A stretch of 64,000 nucleotides of DNA from Nannocystis pusilla (GCF_020073745.1 NZ_JAIRAU010000029.1:61710-125709), one strand, 5' to 3'; shown: positions 10,766 to 19,322, numbered from the stretch's first letter. Notes: a model not told the origin generated them from the letters alone. Numbers and translations are program-made.

Positions 10766-10863
10766 TCCGGCCGTGATCGGTCGGACGAAACCTGCGGGCC
10801 GGGTGTTGCCGCGGCCCGCGTGTGTGCCAACTTTCCCGGCGGACCCGTGAGAGGAGATTCGCC

Positions 10864-11223
10864 ATGCCACGTGGAAGCAAGGAGAAGTACACCGACAAGC
10901 AGAAGCGCCAGGCCGAGCACATCGAGGCGGGCTACAAGAAGCGCGGCGTCGGTGAAGACGAGGCCGAGCGGCGGGCCTGGGCCACCGTCAACAAGGAGAC
11001 GGGCGGAGGCAAAAAGTCGGGCAGCGGGCGCGGCAAGAAAGTCGATCGCTCGTCGTCACGCAAGGGCGGGCGCGTCGGCGGCAAGCGCCGCACCGCGGCG
11101 AGCCGCAGCGAGGCGGCCAAGAAGGGCTGGGAGACCCGCCGCCGCAAGGCCGCGAGCGCGGGTAAGAAGACCGGCAAGAAGACGAGCAAGAAGACGAGCC
11201 AGAAGACGAGCAAGAAGCGCTGA
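10864..11223 (+). CDS. Small basic histone-like / 'plasmid stabilization' family protein
   Basis: 119 residues from ATG 10864, preceded by GAGGAGAT about eight bases upstream. The N-terminal 50 residues (MPRGSKEKYTDKQKRQAEHI onward, then AERRAWATVNK) match a short conserved domain often annotated as plasmid stabilization protein, though nothing plasmid-like is present. The C-terminus is Lys/Ser/Arg rich, ending in repeats of KKTSKKTS like eukaryotic H1 and bacterial histone-like tails, so non-specific DNA binding is expected. EAAKKGWETRRRK resembles a short DNA-associated repeat. It ends inside a 22-bp palindrome shared with the convergent polymerase gene. Confidence 0.85.
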   Translation: MPRGSKEKYTDKQKRQAEHIEAGYKKRGVGEDEAERRAWATVNKETGGGKKSGSGRGKKVDRSSSRKGGRVGGKRRTAASRSEAAKKGWETRRRKAASAGKKTGKKTSKKTSQKTSKKR

Positions 11224-11240
11224 CGCGGCGCCGCGTCAGC
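11219..11240. terminator. 22-bp perfect palindrome over both stop codons
   Basis: GCTGACGCGGC and its exact reverse complement abut with no loop gap. The palindrome contains the stop codon of the plus-strand basic protein (11221-11223) and of the minus-strand polymerase (11236-11238). It could fold into a GC-rich hairpin in either transcript. There is no U-tract, as is usual in GC-rich genomes. Confidence 0.6.
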
Positions 11241-14166
11241 GTCGCGCGAGGTCGGCGAAGGGCCGAGGCCGGCGGTGGAACGGCAGGACCTGCGACACGT
11301 CGACGTGCGCGTGGCCGCGGTCGACCACCGCGCGGCCCGTGAGCATCACCGGGCCGGGGTTGCGAATCGGGTCGCCGAGCGCCGCGTAGACGTCGGCGGC
11401 GACGACGGCCTCGACGAGGCCGGTCTCGTCCTCGAGGGTGACGAATTGCATGGTCCGCCCGCGGGCGTCGCGGTGGCGGCGCGAGGCGGCGATGAGTCCG
11501 GCGACCCGGACCTGCCGGCCGGCGCGGCCGGGGACCTCGCGGGCAGTGATGCAGCCGGCCCGGCGCGCCTCGTCGCGGAGGATCCGCAGCGGGTGATCGG
11601 ACAGGTGCATGTGCAAGAACGTGAGCTCGTTGCGCACGCGCACGAGGCGACGGTAGAGGTCGGCGGCGGGGCCCGCGGGAGCGCGCGCGACGAAGTCGAC
11701 GAGGGCGGCCGGATCGCGGTCGCGCTCGAGGCGGGCGAGCAGCTCCTCGTGAGCGATCGGGTAGGCGTCGGCGGACAGCGGCGCGAGGTCGTCGCAGGCG
11801 CCGCACAGCACGAGCGCCCGCAGCTCGCGCGCGCCGAGCGGGACGGCCCGCAGCAGCGCGGCGAGGTCGGAGAACGGCCGCGCGTGGACGATCTGCTGCA
11901 TGGCGGCGCGGGTGAGGTGCTTGACGTGGCCGAGGCCGACGCGTACGCCCTCGGGCGCGAGCGTGGTGTGCACATTGGCGTGGGCGACCGTCGGGGCGAG
12001 CAGGCGGACGCCGTGGCGTGAGAGGTCGGCGGCGATCGTGCGCAGCGGATAATGTCCGCCGTAATGGTCGAGCACGCCGCAGGCGAACGCGGCCGGGTGG
12101 TGCGCCTTCATGGCCGCGACCTGCCAGGCGAGGTGAGCGTAGCCGGCCGCGTGGGCCTTGTTGAAGGAATAGGCGGCGAAGCGGACGGCGGTGTCCCACA
12201 CCGCGAGCGCGTCGGGGCCGGCGGCGGCGAGGAATCGCCGCTGCAATGGGGCCAGGGCGGCGGGCTCGGCCGCCGCCAGGGTCGCGCGGGCGGCGTCCGC
12301 CTGTTCCAAAGACCAGCCGGTCATGGCGGCGATGCTGGCCGTGACGTCCTCGTCGTAGATCATCATGCCGCGGCTGGCTCGCAGCACCGATTGCAGCCGC
12401 GGGTCCTGCGCCAGCGCCGGCTCCTCGCCGCGGGCGCGGCGGATGTAGGTCACCCGCGCGCCGCCCGAGGCCGGTCCGGGGCGGACGACGGCGAGCGCGG
12501 CCATGACGTCGTCGACCCCGTCGATCGGCAGCTTGCTCAACGTGGCGCGCACCGGGGGGCTCTCGATCTGGAAGCAGCCGAGCGTGTCGACGGCGCGGAC
12601 GAGCTGCAGCGTGCGCGGGTCGTCCGCGGGCGCGAGGCCGTCGTCGCCCGCGAATCGGCGCGCGTCGGCGAGGGCGCTCAGGGCTCGATTGCCGAGCAGG
12701 TCGATCTTGACGAGGCCGAGCCGGGCGAGGCTGCGCATGTCGTATTGCGTGACGACCATGCCGCTCGGCACTCGCTCGAGCGGCGCGTGGGCGAGGAGGT
12801 GCGGCTCGGCGACGACGACGCCGCCGGGGTGCACGGAGAGGTGATGCGGCTTGCCGATCAGGCGCGCGAGCAGGTCCCGGTGCGCGGGCGATTGCAGCGC
12901 GGCGGGGAGCCGATCGTCGTCGTCGACGTCGTCGCCGAGCGGCACGCCGAGGGCCCGGGCCAGCTCGCGCGCGGCAGAGCGCCGCGCCAGGCGTTGCATG
13001 GTCGAGACGCGGGCGGCCCGATCGGCGCCGAAGCGCGCGAGCACCCACTCGATGAGCGCGTCGCGGCGGTTCGACGGCAGGTCGAGGTCGATGTCGGGCA
13101 GCTCGCGCCGGCCGGCGTGGAGGAACCGCTGAAAATGCAGGCCGTGCGCCAGCGGATCGATCGGGGTGATGCCGAGGACGTGCGCCAGCAGCGAGCTGGC
13201 GGCCGAGCCGCGAGCGGCGACCTCGATGCCGCGGCGCCGCGCCTCGTCGGTGATCTCGCAGACGATGGCGAAGTAGCCGAAGAAGCCGAGCTCGCCGACG
13301 ACGGCGAGCTCCTCGGCGAGGCGCGCGTCGTAGGCGGCGTCACGCCAGCGACCCGCGGCCCGCCCGGCCTGCAGGCGAGCGCGAGCGAGCGCGTGCATGT
13401 GCTGTTCGGGCGATTCGCCGTGGGGGCCGGGCCAGGTCGGCAGGGCGGCGCGCACGGCGGTGAGGTCGAGCGCGCAGGCCTCGGCGAGGTGCGAGGATTC
13501 GTCGAGCGCGGCGGGGTCGTCGGCGAACGAGGCGCGCAGGGTCCGCGGGTCGGGCATGCTGCGGCCTCCCGCGCCGGCGGGCGCGATGTCGGCGAGCGGC
13601 CGCTGCTGGCGAATGGCGACGAGGAGGCGCTGCAGCTCGCGGTCGTGGCGGTCGAGCATGGCGACCTCGAAATCGGCGACGGCGCGGAATGTGGAGACCG
13701 GCGAGCGATCGTCGGGCGGTCGCAAGCGGCGCAGATCGGCCGCGTCGACGCCGGCGCGCTGCAGCTCGGACAGCGCGCTCGTGTCGTCGGCGAGATAGAA
13801 CAGCCCGGCCGGCGATTCGGCGAGACAATCGTCGAGATTGTTGCGCGGGGCGCCGGCGCGGCGGCGAGTGACGATCCGGCACAGGCTGGCGTAACCGGCG
13901 AGGTCGCGGGCGAGCAGGACCAGGCGCCCGCGCGCTCCGCCGAGCTCGCCGGGGCCGAAGCCGTCGCGCAGCTCGACGCCGGTGATCGCACGAATGCCTG
14001 CCGCGCCGGCGGCGTGATGAAATTCGACCTGGCCGGCGAGGGTCTCGACGTCGGTGAGGGCGAGCGCCGAATAGCCGTAGTCGGAGGCGCGGCGGACGAG
14101 CTCGCTCGGGGTGGCGGTGCCCTGGCCGAGCGAGTACTCGCTCTTGACGTGGAGCAGGGTGAGCAT
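11236..14166 (-). CDS. dnaE2: Error-prone DNA polymerase III alpha subunit
   Basis: 976 residues from ATG 14166, shorter than replicative DnaE (about 1,160) and a little below usual DnaE2. A PHP domain occupies the first 200 residues (LLHVKSEYSLGQG; the usual HxH is HVK, so metal-dependent exonuclease activity is doubtful). The palm acidic motif PDIDLDLPSNRRD puts the catalytic pair at Asp360/Asp362, and LGLVKIDLLGN gives the third, Asp489. An OB-fold (VRVAGLIAASRRHRDARGR) lies at the C-terminus, and a beta-clamp motif was not assigned. DnaE2/ImuC performs SOS translesion synthesis with ImuA and ImuB, neither of which is in this window. A UdgX gene is 0.8 kb upstream, which groups uracil handling and mutagenesis functions. 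Confidence 0.9.
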   Translation of the reverse strand: MLTLLHVKSEYSLGQGTATPSELVRRASDYGYSALALTDVETLAGQVEFHHAAGAAGIRAITGVELRDGFGPGELGGARGRLVLLARDLAGYASLCRIVTRRRAGAPRNNLDDCLAESPAGLFYLADDTSALSELQRAGVDAADLRRLRPPDDRSPVSTFRAVADFEVAMLDRHDRELQRLLVAIRQQRPLADIAPAGAGGRSMPDPRTLRASFADDPAALDESSHLAEACALDLTAVRAALPTWPGPHGESPEQHMHALARARLQAGRAAGRWRDAAYDARLAEELAVVGELGFFGYFAIVCEITDEARRRGIEVAARGSAASSLLAHVLGITPIDPLAHGLHFQRFLHAGRRELPDIDLDLPSNRRDALIEWVLARFGADRAARVSTMQRLARRSAARELARALGVPLGDDVDDDDRLPAALQSPAHRDLLARLIGKPHHLSVHPGGVVVAEPHLLAHAPLERVPSGMVVTQYDMRSLARLGLVKIDLLGNRALSALADARRFAGDDGLAPADDPRTLQLVRAVDTLGCFQIESPPVRATLSKLPIDGVDDVMAALAVVRPGPASGGARVTYIRRARGEEPALAQDPRLQSVLRASRGMMIYDEDVTASIAAMTGWSLEQADAARATLAAAEPAALAPLQRRFLAAAGPDALAVWDTAVRFAAYSFNKAHAAGYAHLAWQVAAMKAHHPAAFACGVLDHYGGHYPLRTIAADLSRHGVRLLAPTVAHANVHTTLAPEGVRVGLGHVKHLTRAAMQQIVHARPFSDLAALLRAVPLGARELRALVLCGACDDLAPLSADAYPIAHEELLARLERDRDPAALVDFVARAPAGPAADLYRRLVRVRNELTFLHMHLSDHPLRILRDEARRAGCITAREVPGRAGRQVRVAGLIAASRRHRDARGRTMQFVTLEDETGLVEAVVAADVYAALGDPIRNPGPVMLTGRAVVDRGHAHVDVSQVLPFHRRPRPFADLARR

Positions 14167-14172
14167 GGCGCG

Positions 14173-14640
14173 TCAGCGCCGCGCCGCGATGATCAGCACG
14201 GTGCCGAGGCCGACGAGGAACAGGCCCGAGCCGAGGAAGCCGAGGTCCCAGGCGAGCTCGTGGGCGCCGGGGTGCACGTGGTGGATGCCGATGATCTCGT
14301 GATCGACGAGGCCCTCGACGAAGTTGAAGAGACCCCAGCCGAGCGCGAGGCCGCCGAGCAGGGTGCGCCCGCGCCAGGGGACGTCGCTGCGGCCGCCGGC
14401 GCGCCACAGCAGCGCCAGGCCGACCACGGTCATCAGCCAGGTGAGGACGTGAAACAGGCCGTCCCACATCATGTTGATCTTCATGTCGACGAGGTTGTCG
14501 GGCGGCAGGCGGCTGCTGAGCATGTTGTGCCACTGCAGCAATTGGTGCAGCGCGATGCCGTCGACGAAGCCGCCGAGACCGACGCCGAGGGCGATGCCGG
14601 CGGCGATCAGCGGGCCGTCGTGCTGTTCGTTCATCGCCAT
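14173..14640 (-). CDS. DUF2243 membrane protein
   Basis: 155 residues with four predicted membrane helices (LIAAGIALGVGLGGFVDGIA, then GLFHVLTWLMTVVGLALLW, LLGGLALGWGLFNFVEGLV, FLGSGLFLVGLGTVLIIA). The conserved GGFVDGIxLHQLLQWHxM and FVEGLVDHEIIGIHHVHP motifs are hallmarks of the DUF2243 family, whose function is unknown; the His-rich loops hint at metal or haem contact. Start ATG 14640 is chosen because AAGGAG sits eight bases upstream; ATG 14634 would form an ATGA overlap with the upstream gene. It is translated as a pair with the small membrane protein upstream. Confidence 0.85.
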   Translation of the reverse strand: MAMNEQHDGPLIAAGIALGVGLGGFVDGIALHQLLQWHNMLSSRLPPDNLVDMKINMMWDGLFHVLTWLMTVVGLALLWRAGGRSDVPWRGRTLLGGLALGWGLFNFVEGLVDHEIIGIHHVHPGAHELAWDLGFLGSGLFLVGLGTVLIIAARR

Positions 14641-14834
14641 GGACGGGACTCCTTTGCCGCGCCTGCGCGGTAGACGAGGGCGATCACCACCGAGGCGACC
14701 ACGAACGGGGCGGCGACGGCGAACGCGTACAACCACCGCTCCGGGTCGGCCGCGATGGCGGCCCGGGCCGCACGGACAGGAGCGCAATCGGGGCAGGCCA
14801 GCGACGACTGCGCGGAGACGGCGAGCGCGAGCAT
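14631..14834 (-). CDS. Small membrane protein paired with DUF2243
   Basis: 67 residues from ATG 14834. A signal-peptide-like start (MLALAVSAQSSLACPDCAP) is followed by one membrane helix (WLYAFAVAAPFVVASVVIAL) and a short basic tail. The CPDC pair just after the cleavage region could form a redox or metal site. It overlaps the DUF2243 start by ten bases, and the AAGGAG that serves the next gene lies inside its own 3' end, so translation is coupled. Function unknown. Confidence 0.75.
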   Translation of the reverse strand: MLALAVSAQSSLACPDCAPVRAARAAIAADPERWLYAFAVAAPFVVASVVIALVYRAGAAKESRPWR

Positions 14835-14922
14835 GGTCGCTGTGTAGCACCGGATCGCCGACGAGCACGCAGGCGAGCGATCCGCACGCGCGCATCGTCG
14901 CTACCCGCGCCATGCTTCGCGC

Positions 14923-15606
14923 ATGCACGACGACGAAGACGACGACGTGACGGGCAGCGCGCGGGACTTCCTGCCGGCGCGGCTGTCCTTGCCCGCCCTG
15001 CGGGCGGCCGCGGACGGATGCCATGGCTGCCCCCTCTACCGCAACGCGACGCAGACGGTGTTCGGCGCCGGACCGACCGGCGCGCGCCTGATCCTCGTCG
15101 GCGAACAGCCGGGCAACGACGAGGACATCGCCGGCGCGCCGTTCGTCGGGCCGGCCGGACGCGTGCTCGACCAGGCGCTCGAGCAGGCCGGCATCGCCCG
15201 CGACGACGCGTACGTGACGAACGTGGTCAAGCACTTCAAGTGGGAGGGGCGCGGCAACCGGCGCCTGCACAAGAAGCCGAGCGCCCGCGAGGTGGGGGCG
15301 TGCCTGCCGTGGCTCGAGAAGGAGATCGAGCTCATCCGCCCGGAGGTGCTGGTGTGCCTCGGCGCGACCGCGGCCCAGGCGTTGCTGGGCCGCTCGTTCA
15401 AGGTGACGCAGCAGCGCGGGGTGCTGCTGCCCGACGAGCGCGTGCCCCACGTGCTGGCGACGGTCCACCCGTCGTCGATCCTGCGCCAGCGGACGTCGGC
15501 GGACCGCCGGGCGGAGATGGCGAGGTTCACCGCGGATCTCGAGGTGGTGGCAGACGCGCTGAATCAGCGCAGAGAGGCGGGGCGCCGCCCGGCGGCCGCA
15601 CGGTGA
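14923..15606 (+). CDS. udgX: UdgX-type uracil-DNA glycosylase
   Basis: 227 residues from ATG 14923. Four Fe-S cluster cysteines are visible: Cys33 and Cys36 (CHGC), Cys127 and Cys145. The active-site loop is GEQPGNDED at residues 60-68 and the C-terminal motif is HPSSILR near residue 182. The loop KWEGRGNRRLHKKPS (residues 106-120) carries His116 in the position that in Mycobacterium UdgX attacks the abasic C1' and cross-links the enzyme to DNA; family 4 enzymes lack it. I therefore call UdgX rather than a plain family 4 UDG. It is divergent from the DUF2243 pair and close to dnaE2, suggesting a DNA-damage locus. Confidence 0.88.
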   Translation: MHDDEDDDVTGSARDFLPARLSLPALRAAADGCHGCPLYRNATQTVFGAGPTGARLILVGEQPGNDEDIAGAPFVGPAGRVLDQALEQAGIARDDAYVTNVVKHFKWEGRGNRRLHKKPSAREVGACLPWLEKEIELIRPEVLVCLGATAAQALLGRSFKVTQQRGVLLPDERVPHVLATVHPSSILRQRTSADRRAEMARFTADLEVVADALNQRREAGRRPAAAR

Positions 15607-16122
15607 TCGCCGGCGAGGCGGGGGCACGAGGCCGGCGGCGGAATGGTGGGACGAATGAGAGCGCTCGATCGGCCGGTGGCGATATCCGCAGAAGATCCGG
15701 CCGTTCGGCGCCGCGGCGGTCCGCGGGATGAGATGTTCTCGGGAGCATGTCCTCGAGGACATGTATTCTTGTTGTACCAGGGACATGGCTGTTGACCGCG
15801 ATTCATCTTCGGGTTCGGGCCGCACAGCGCCCGCCTTTGCGTATCGGGTGCTCCCTCCCGTGCCTCGCCCGCCGCGGCGAGCGCCCCGCCGCGGCGCGTG
15901 AGCGCGCGACCATCGGCCTGAGCCACGGCGGGGACAGCGGCGGGCCCGACGCCGCGATGTGCCGGAATTGTGGGCAGTCCGAGCGGCGACTCATCGGACC
16001 CACATTCACCGACGCTCGCTCCCCGTGGTGAATCCAGGCCACGGGAGGCGCGGTCGGCGGTCGCGGGCGGGGGCGTGAAGACGCTTGTTGCCGGGGGTAA
16101 ACCTCGTTTAGTGTGTCGCCGA
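15607..16122. other. Intergenic region with 14-bp repeats
   Basis: No gene could be supported here. The left part holds three 14-bp repeat units (15733-15774) including a perfect 18-bp palindrome. The right end holds TAAAC-CTC-GTTTA (16098-16110), a small inverted repeat 12 bases before the next start codon that may be an operator or part of the promoter. Confidence 0.6.
15733..15774. repeat. 14-bp tandem repeat, three units, locus 1
   Basis: Three 14-bp units begin ATGTTCTC, ATGTCCTC and ATGTATTC. The middle forms the perfect 18-bp palindrome CATGTCCTCGAGGACATG at 15746-15763. The same unit, in other phases, recurs near 17083, 30722, 33998 and 35105. Confidence 0.8.
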
Positions 16123-17040
16123 ATGTCGAATGTCGAGTCGCGGATCCAGCAGCTCGTCCGGCGCGTGCGCAGCATCGCCGACGCCGGCCTCCCCGAGCCG
16201 ATCGGCGCGCCCGGCGACGACGCGCTCGGCGAGCTCGAGCGCGAGGTCAACCAACTGATCCGCGCCTCCGACGCCCGCCTGCAGGAGCGCCTGCTGTTCG
16301 CGGTCGGGCCGGTGGTCGTGTTCCGCTGGCAAAACCGCGAGGGCTGGCCGATCGAGTACGTGTCGCCCAACGTCGAGCAGCTGACCGGCTACCCGCTCGA
16401 GGACTTCGCCAGCGGCCGCCGGCCGTACGCGTCGCTCATCCACGAGGCGGACCTCCCGCAAGTGTTCGAGGAGGTGACGAGCCACAGCAAGAGCGGGGCG
16501 ACGTGGTTCGTCCACCAGCCGTACCGGATCTTGCACGCCGACGGGCGCCCGCTGTGGATCGCCGATTACACCGTGATCCTCCGCGACGAACGCGACGCGA
16601 TCACCCACTACTTCGGCTACATCATGGACATCACCGACCAGGTGGAGCAGATGTCCCGCCTGCGCGCGCAAGAGCAGGTGATCGAGCGGATGAGCAGCCC
16701 AGTCCTGCAGGTCGGCCGCGGGGTGCTCGCGGTGCCGGTGCTGGGGACGCTGCACGGCGACCGCGCTGCGCGCGTGACCGACGACCTGCTGTCGGCGATC
16801 TCTCGCAGCGGGGCGCGCACGGCGATCCTCGATCTGACGGGCCTGCAGGAGATCGACACTGCCACCATCGAGTCGCTGCTGCGGACCAGCCGCGCGGTCG
16901 GGCTGCTCGGCTGCCGCTGCGTGCTGTCCGGCATCTCGCCGGTGGTGGCGACGCTGATCGTGCGGCTCGGCCTCGAGGCGCAGTCGCTGACGACGGTGGC
17001 GACGCTGCAGGACGCGCTCGAGCTGGCGCTGCGCTCCTGA
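16123..17040 (+). CDS. PAS-STAS sensor protein (RsbR-like)
   Basis: 305 residues from ATG 16123. The N-terminal 60 residues are a helical lead. A PAS domain (about 65-185) shows YVSPNVEQLTGYPLEDF and the PAC end YFGYIMDITDQVEQ. A STAS domain (about 195-305) has PVLQVGRGVLAVPVLGTL and ILDLTGLQEIDTATIESLL. RsbR-type proteins build stressosomes and are phosphorylated on Thr in the STAS segment; the ID-T-ATIESL site keeps Thr residues. No RsbS, RsbT or anti-sigma gene is nearby. A paralogue of the same layout lies at 46217. Input could be a PAS-bound cofactor such as haem or flavin, not identifiable from sequence. Confidence 0.88.
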   Translation: MSNVESRIQQLVRRVRSIADAGLPEPIGAPGDDALGELEREVNQLIRASDARLQERLLFAVGPVVVFRWQNREGWPIEYVSPNVEQLTGYPLEDFASGRRPYASLIHEADLPQVFEEVTSHSKSGATWFVHQPYRILHADGRPLWIADYTVILRDERDAITHYFGYIMDITDQVEQMSRLRAQEQVIERMSSPVLQVGRGVLAVPVLGTLHGDRAARVTDDLLSAISRSGARTAILDLTGLQEIDTATIESLLRTSRAVGLLGCRCVLSGISPVVATLIVRLGLEAQSLTTVATLQDALELALRS

Positions 17041-17082
17041 CGGCGGCGCCGGCCGGCGCCGGTGACGGACAAATGGCCGATG

Positions 17083-17112
17083 GGACATGTCATGAAGGAC
17101 ATGTCATGAAGG
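17083..17112. repeat. 14-bp tandem repeat, two perfect units plus a partial, locus 2
   Basis: GGACATGTCATGAA occurs at 17083-17096 and again at 17097-17110, followed by a degenerate third copy. It lies 43 bases past the PAS-STAS stop codon. Confidence 0.9.
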
Positions 17113-17316
17113 ATATGAGTGCCGCGCCTCGCGCGCCTGGCCCCGTCGGCCAGGCGCGGCCACCCGGACACCCGGGGGGCGAGGCGTCGCTCGACACGAC
17201 GCTGTTCGACCGGCCGCCGTACCGTACGCTGTGAGCGGTCACTCCCGCCGCAGGCGATCGGCGGCCCAGGACACGCGGTCGCCGATCTGGTAAGAGGCAG
17301 GAGGAACTCCCGGCGC

Positions 17317-17832
17317 ATGCGTCCCCGGTTCATCGTGCTCGCGGTCCTCCTCCCGGCTTGCGCGCACGACCAGGTCCCCCGGACCCCCTCGGCCCGCTCG
17401 ATCGTGCTGCGAGAGGAGGCCGTGATCGCCGCGACGCCGCAGCGCGTGTGGGCCGTGCTGGTCGATCTCGCGGGTTACTCGCGCTGGAACCCGTGGGTCA
17501 ACCAGGTGGAGGGCAAGGCGGAGACAGGCGCGACGGTGTGGGCCGACGTCGCGCTGGGCGAGGACCGGCGGCGCGCCGAACACGTGGTGCTGGCGGTCGA
17601 GCCGAACACGCGTTTCTGCTGGCGCGACGCGGGGTGGACGACCGCGTTCGTCTACGGGCAGCGCTGCCGCTGGCTCGTGCTCCGGCCCGACGGGACGGTG
17701 CTGTTCCGCCAGGAGCTGCTGCTCGAGGGATCGAGCAGGAAGACCGCGATGCGGCGCTACGGACCGGCCCTGCGCGCGGGGATGGCGGCCGAGACCGCGG
17801 CGCTCCGCCGGCGCGCCGAGAGCGAGCAGTGA
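17317..17832 (+). CDS. SRPBCC-fold lipoprotein
   Basis: 171 residues from ATG 17317 with AGGAGG about 12 bases upstream. The N-terminus MRPRFIVLAVLLPAC-AHDQ is a short lipoprotein signal with lipidated Cys15. The rest matches the START/Bet v1 (SRPBCC) fold: IAATPQRVWAVLVDLAGYSRWNPW is the classic first helix motif, followed by beta strands ending VLFRQELLLEG and a C-terminal helix. These proteins bind hydrophobic ligands in a deep pocket; here the lipobox puts it outside the cytoplasm. The ligand is unknown. It stands alone. Confidence 0.85.
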   Translation: MRPRFIVLAVLLPACAHDQVPRTPSARSIVLREEAVIAATPQRVWAVLVDLAGYSRWNPWVNQVEGKAETGATVWADVALGEDRRRAEHVVLAVEPNTRFCWRDAGWTTAFVYGQRCRWLVLRPDGTVLFRQELLLEGSSRKTAMRRYGPALRAGMAAETAALRRRAESEQ

Positions 17833-18116
17833 GCGCGCTGTGGGCCGCGCGTGCGCCTCGACATCTGCCTGTGTCGGCCGCATGCCGCGGAGCTCGATGG
17901 CGGGAGGTCGCCGCGGCCCATGGACCCGGATCTTCGCCCGGGCACCGAGGCTCGCACCGGTCGTCACCTTCGCGGTCGCGGGGGATTCGCCGCATCCCGA
18001 TATTCACGCTCGCACCGACCTTGGAATCATGATCGGTCATCCACGGTGCTCTCGTCCTCGTCCGGCCATTGCTCGTCCCGGAGGCGTATGAGACCCTGGG
18101 AGCGAAAGGGAGCACC

Positions 18117-18797
18117 ATGTCCACGAGCACGACGGTCAAGGAAGTCATGCGCGAGCTCGCCGCGCTGGAAGACCCGAAGATGCGCGAGGCCAACGAACGC
18201 CGCGGCGACGATCACGGGGTCAACCTCACCCAACTTCGTACGCTCGCCAAGCGGCTCAAGACACAGCATGACCTGGCAATTCAGCTGTGGGCGACCGGCG
18301 ATACCGCCGCGCGCCTCCTCGCGACTCTGGTGTGCAAGCCGAAGAACTTCTCCGCGGCCGAGCTCGACGCGATGATCCGCGACATCGGCGCGCCCAAGCT
18401 CCTCGATTGGTTCATCGTCAACGTGGTGAAGCCCGGCCGCCACGCCGAGGAGCTCCGCCTCGGCTGGAAGGACGGCGACGACCTCGTCGGTCGCGCAGGC
18501 TGGAGCTTGACGACCGAGCGGGTCGTCAAGAAGGCTCAAGGCCTCGACCTCGCCGCGTTGCTCGACCAGATCGAGGCGGAGATGAAGCAGGCACCTGCGC
18601 AGAAACAGTGGGCCATGAATCACTGCCTCGCGGAGATCGGCATTCATCACCCGGCGCTTCGCAAGCGAGCGATCAGGATCGGCGAGCGGCTGGCCGTCCT
18701 CATCGACTATCCTGCTTCCCCCGGCTGCACGCCGCCCTACGCGCCGCTGTGGATCGCCGAGATGGTTCGCCGACGCGAGGAGGCGGGCGGCCCATGA
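18117..18797 (+). CDS. DNA alkylation repair protein, AlkD-like HEAT repeat
   Basis: 226 residues from ATG 18117, with a purine-rich GAAAGGGAG about five bases upstream. The sequence is all-helical and matches the DNA alkylation repair (AlkD/AlkC) family: DDHGVNLTQLRTLAKRLK, LWATGDTAARLLATL, WFIVNVVKPGR and KQWAMNHCLAEIGIH, the last being conserved in a group of AlkD homologues. AlkD excises bulky or cationic alkyl-purines without base flipping. Here the usual catalytic Asp (in AlkD, Asp113) could be the WKDGDDLV segment, though the subfamily is divergent, so glycosylase activity is not certain. It is convergent with the MAPEG gene. Confidence 0.85.
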   Translation: MSTSTTVKEVMRELAALEDPKMREANERRGDDHGVNLTQLRTLAKRLKTQHDLAIQLWATGDTAARLLATLVCKPKNFSAAELDAMIRDIGAPKLLDWFIVNVVKPGRHAEELRLGWKDGDDLVGRAGWSLTTERVVKKAQGLDLAALLDQIEAEMKQAPAQKQWAMNHCLAEIGIHHPALRKRAIRIGERLAVLIDYPASPGCTPPYAPLWIAEMVRRREEAGGP

Positions 18798-18845
18798 GGC
18801 GGTGGCGTCGAGCACGGCGACGCCGGTGAGGTCGAGGACGTTCAC
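18798..18845 (-). pseudogene. Scrap of a STAS domain
   Basis: Sixteen codons between the AlkD-like stop and the MAPEG stop read VNVLDLTGVAVLDATA on the minus strand. This matches the core of RsbR-type STAS domains (compare ILDLTGLQEIDTATI at 16123). It abuts the plus-strand stop codon exactly and overlaps the MAPEG 3' end by four bases, so it cannot be a gene. A 7-bp hairpin (18804-18810 with 18818-18824) lies inside it and may now act as a terminator. Chance similarity is possible. Confidence 0.35.
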
Positions 18846-19222
18846 AGGAGGTTGCGCAGCAGCGCCAGGGTCAGCCACACCTCGAGCACGATGGTCGCGG
18901 TGGCGGAGAGGCGGCGCAGATCGAACGGCCCGCGCAGCATGGCCACGGCGTGGCCGATCCGGGCGGCCAGGAACAGCCCGCCGAACCAGCGAATCGCGGC
19001 AGGGGAGGCGCCGGGCGATTGCTCATAGAAGTAGAGCAGGAGCACGAATGGCAGCACATGCTCGAGCGCGTTGCCGTGCGCGCGAATGGCGCGAATCATG
19101 CGCTTGTCGCCGCCGTCGCCGTCGCTGATCTTGAGCCGCATCCGCGTGAGCGAGGTGTTGACGCCCAGGAGCGTGACGAGGAGGAGCAGGAGCGCGGCGA
19201 ACAGGGGCGTCTGGGTGACCAT
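18842..19222 (-). CDS. MAPEG family integral membrane protein
   Basis: 126 residues from ATG 19222. Four membrane helices (LFAALLLLLVTLLGVNTSL, LEHVLPFVLLLYFYE, WFGGLFLAARIGHAVAML, TATIVLEVWLTLALLRN). The motif RAHGNALEHVLPFVLLL matches the MAPEG signature (R-x-H-x-N-x-x-E) used to bind glutathione in microsomal GST and eicosanoid synthases. Bacterial members are mostly uncharacterised; a glutathione or lipid-peroxide role is likely by family. It is divergent from the aldehyde dehydrogenase, with a 100-base gap for both promoters, so joint detoxification is plausible. Confidence 0.88.
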   Translation of the reverse strand: MVTQTPLFAALLLLLVTLLGVNTSLTRMRLKISDGDGGDKRMIRAIRAHGNALEHVLPFVLLLYFYEQSPGASPAAIRWFGGLFLAARIGHAVAMLRGPFDLRRLSATATIVLEVWLTLALLRNLL

Positions 19223-19322
19223 GACGACGGAGGGTATCAGCCGCGCGAGGACGGTGCAGGCGGGGGCGGCCGGGCGTATCCGCGGGGACGCCTTCACGGG
19301 TAGACTCCGGGCCACGACCGCC

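Noticed and set aside
12052..14673. Long open plus-strand frame of about 870 codons opposite dnaE2
   Set aside because: Composition is typical of a shadow of high-GC coding DNA; the minus strand has complete polymerase motifs.
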